Assembly (NCBI GenBank): GCA_004028745.1
Contig: RAZP01000002.1
Span: forward strand, 1-34,923
Origin: Prosthecochloris sp.
Lineage (GTDB): Bacteria > Bacteroidota > Chlorobiia > Chlorobiales > Chlorobiaceae
Direction: 5' to 3'
DNA: 34,923 nucleotides
Part shown: piece by piece, positions 33,256 to 34,923 of the stretch
Layout: each line of letters begins with the position of its first letter
Numbering within the stretch: position 1 is the stretch's first letter
The notes under the pieces: generated by a model
Seen by the model: the letters and a program-made list of their open reading frames with translations, nothing else
Told to the model about the DNA's origin: nothing
Database searches by the model: none
Position numbers and translations under genes: made by a program

Positions 33256-34152
33256 TTACAGCACCATCCACCACAGCGGCAATGTCAGAAAAGAGAGCAC
33301 GACCCCTACGGCCACCATAAGATTGGCCAAAGAAGGATTGATACCATGCTCGGTTGCAATGATACCGGCCGTAATCATTGGCGGCATTGCCGCCTCGAAA
33401 AGCGTCACCCGGACCGGCAGCCCGCTGAGGCCGAAGAGCTGAATATAGAGAAGATAGATAAGCAGCGGCGCCAACAGCAGTTTGAACCCCAGACCCAAAA
33501 TAAGGTTACGCAGATTCCCCTCGAAGTGGCCTGGATGCAGCTGGTAACCAACGGAAAGCAGTGCCAGCGGAGCCAGTGTGTCGCCCAGACGCTGGAGTAC
33601 CGCAACAAGCCACGCCGGATAGTCAAAAGGAATCAGCACCGCCGCAGCCACCAGGGCAATAAAAGGTGGGAAAAAGACAATACGTTTAAGAATATCCTCG
33701 GCTGACGGCTTGCCGTCGGAATAGATCCCGGCAACGGTAATCCCGAGCGTTGATAACACCATAAAAGAGCCGAGCTGATCAACGATGATTCCGTTCGCTA
33801 ATGCTTCTTGACCATAAAACGCTTCGATCATCGGCAGCCCGACAAAAGAGGTATTACCAAGACCTCCTGTCAATATAAGCGCTCCGACTGTGCTCCGGGG
33901 AAGTTTCAGGATCCTGCCGAGAAGAAGGAAAAAAACGGCGCCAAGTCCAAAATGCAGCCACGGCATGGCTGCCATATACAACACATCAGCCGATATGCTG
34001 AGATCGTGAATATACAAAAGCGTAATTGCGGGAAGCGAAATATGAATAATAAAACCATTGAGTACCGCAGGCGCTGTTTGGGGCAGTCTCCTGAAACGCC
34101 GCAGCAGCACCCCGGCAAGAAAACAAACGATAAGAAGCAAAAGGTTGTGCAT
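33256..34152 (-). CDS. AEC-family (auxin-efflux-carrier-like) permease
   Basis: 298 residues with ten hydrophobic segments. Family features: an N-terminal LLRRF-type loop then LPQTAPAVLNGFIIHISLPA (first five-helix unit), GGLGNTSFVGLPMIEAFYG, and a C-terminal unit with TLFEAAMPPMITAGIIATEHG. Members export or import small organic anions and, in plants, auxin; the bacterial substrate is usually unknown. I chose the ATG at 34152; the upstream ATG at 34179 lies in the A-rich repeat and would add NFDFDICR, not part of the first helix. The gene is isolated, with repeats on both sides. Confidence 0.92.
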   Translation of the reverse strand: MHNLLLLIVCFLAGVLLRRFRRLPQTAPAVLNGFIIHISLPAITLLYIHDLSISADVLYMAAMPWLHFGLGAVFFLLLGRILKLPRSTVGALILTGGLGNTSFVGLPMIEAFYGQEALANGIIVDQLGSFMVLSTLGITVAGIYSDGKPSAEDILKRIVFFPPFIALVAAAVLIPFDYPAWLVAVLQRLGDTLAPLALLSVGYQLHPGHFEGNLRNLILGLGFKLLLAPLLIYLLYIQLFGLSGLPVRVTLFEAAMPPMITAGIIATEHGINPSLANLMVAVGVVLSFLTLPLWWMVL

Positions 34153-34164
34153 GCGACAAATGTC

Positions 34165-34196
34165 AAAGTCAAAATTCAAAAGGAAAAAGTCAAAAC
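34165..34196. repeat. A-rich 32-bp repeat, copy 2
   Basis: Identical to 4623-4654 in the same orientation, 13 bp upstream of the chosen AEC-permease start. It covers the region where the permease's ribosome site and promoter should be, so the insertion may have changed expression. Confidence 0.8.
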
Positions 34197-34314
34197 TGAC
34201 CCGAATGCGCTGGTTATCAAAAGGATGCCTCTGTAGATTGCCGTGAGCTCTGAAACCTCTTTATCCGTCCAAAGAGATAATCAGGTTGCACAACAAAAAA
34301 TTAATAGAGGTGCG

Positions 34315-34533
34315 CTAACGCATAATTTTTTTTCTGTACTCCTCCAGACTTGCCGTCAGGCAACTGACAAGCTCCGTCGCAACCCGCAAAATCTGTTTTT
34401 GATCAAACTCCTGTTTTCTCATCTGCTGATAAAACTGACGCGCCAGATTCACAGCGAGAGCTTCGGAATTCCCACCGGGAATAACAATGGTATCAAACGT
34501 AAAGACAATCTTGTCGCCATCTTCAGTCTTCAT
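34315..34533 (-). CDS. Small hypothetical protein, 72 residues
   Basis: Unrecognised, but very probably real: a strong AGGAGG ribosome site stands 6-7 nt before the ATG at 34533. It begins with a beta-like stretch (KIVFTFDTIVIPGGNSEALAV) and continues with a long amphipathic helix (NLARQFYQQMRKQEFDQKQILRVATELVSCLTASLEEYRKK). No membrane segment, signal peptide or metal motif is seen. It starts 72 bp after the probable ferrochelatase gene and is likely co-transcribed with it. It could be a small regulatory or accessory protein; no function is assigned. Confidence 0.72.
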   Translation of the reverse strand: MKTEDGDKIVFTFDTIVIPGGNSEALAVNLARQFYQQMRKQEFDQKQILRVATELVSCLTASLEEYRKKIMR

Positions 34534-34605
34534 TGCAACCTCCTTTACTTTTATTTGCCGTTTGAAAAGAAGAAACTTGCTTCTGCTTCAGCGCAGGAAA
34601 AAAGT

Positions 34606-34923
34606 TCAGCCCTGAGGCCGGGTTAAATTCATTATCTGCCTGGCTGCAGAGATGATTCTGCCGGAGAGAAATTCGATGAACGCATCTGAGTCATTGACAC
34701 ACGGAATGTAGGTCGTTGTGGCAATACCGCTTCGCTCCAGTGCTTCCCTGGCTCTTAAAATGGTTTCATTACCTTCAGCAAAATAACCTGCGCTAAAAAG
34801 GGCGACATGCCCGGTATTGTCTGTTTTCAGCCTGTCAAGCGTCTGCTCCAGAGAGGGCGATGTCCACTTTCCACCGACATCGTGGTTCAGATAGGAAACA
34901 ATGACCTGCTCAAAAGGATTCCG
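34606..34923 (-). CDS. hemH: Probable ferrochelatase, C-terminal part (partial)
   Basis: 105 residues plus the stop enter from the right edge; there is no start in the window. Segments fit the HemH C-terminal half: GGKWTSPSLEQTLDRLK (W-x-P-x-LEQTL-type), then a beta strand and a loop GHVALFSAGYFAEGNETI in the position of the family's FVSDH-E segment, then ALERSGIATTTYIPCVNDSDAFIEFL, matching the usual R-x-P-x-N-D-S-x-FI-AL close. Ferrochelatase inserts iron into protoporphyrin IX to make haem. The canonical SDH-E motif is altered to SAGYFAEGNE, so the assignment as a true HemH is moderate; a divergent chelatase paralogue is possible. Confidence 0.6.
   Translation of the reverse strand, partial: RNPFEQVIVSYLNHDVGGKWTSPSLEQTLDRLKTDNTGHVALFSAGYFAEGNETILRAREALERSGIATTTYIPCVNDSDAFIEFLSGRIISAARQIMNLTRPQG

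Overview
The window looks like chromosomal DNA of an anaerobic, Gram-negative bacterium of the Chlorobi (green sulfur bacteria) type, perhaps Chlorobium or Prosthecochloris. This is an inference from gene content and style: hybrid-cluster protein, soluble NuoE/NuoF-type flavin and Fe-S oxidoreductases, outer-membrane barrels ending in Phe, a prenol-kinase-like enzyme, moderate GC content, and short mosaic repeats filling many spacers. No photosynthesis gene, rRNA, tRNA, phage or CRISPR array is visible, so the assignment is only moderately sure.

Layout. 1-3.5 kb (minus strand) is a probable nitrosative/redox-stress locus: an Rrf2-family Fe-S regulator with a perfect palindrome at its promoter, a ferredoxin-like protein, a TPR protein and the N-terminal part of hydroxylamine reductase (hcp). 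A MITE-like element with terminal inverted repeats sits exactly between the TPR gene and hcp. 3.5-7.3 kb (plus) holds a SAM methyltransferase, a staphylococcal-nuclease-like protein and a site-2-type membrane protease; the last two lie between two inverted copies of a composite repeat of about 200 bp. 7.6-14.9 kb (plus) is a housekeeping run: folP, smc, a HAD phosphatase, nusB, a PPP phosphatase and nth, closed by a strong hairpin. 14.9-19.8 kb (minus) holds a hypothetical gene, a pabB-pabC fusion overlapping a Ppx/GppA phosphatase, and a small outer-membrane protein with its own promoter, 5'-UTR hairpin and terminator. 20.1-21.8 kb (plus) holds a dolichol/phytol-kinase-like protein and a Sua5/TsaC enzyme.

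21.9-32.2 kb (minus) is one long co-directional run. Its first three genes encode NuoE-like, NuoF-like and a 997-residue fused [2Fe-2S]/GltD-like/ferredoxin/NuoG-like subunit. Together they look like a soluble, possibly electron-bifurcating pyridine-nucleotide oxidoreductase. They are followed by hisH, hisA, scpB, an RluB-type pseudouridine synthase and a helix-hairpin-helix outer-membrane barrel. 32.4-34.9 kb (minus) has a DUF1499 protein, an AEC-family permease, a 72-residue hypothetical protein and the C-terminal end of a probable ferrochelatase.

The two most interesting signals are the three-subunit redox complex with its unusual fused subunit, and the dense repeat biology: the MITE inside the hcp operon, hairpin families, degenerate short repeats shared by five spacers, and two genes whose stop codons lie inside repeats. 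I did not find a system that I can confidently call new.
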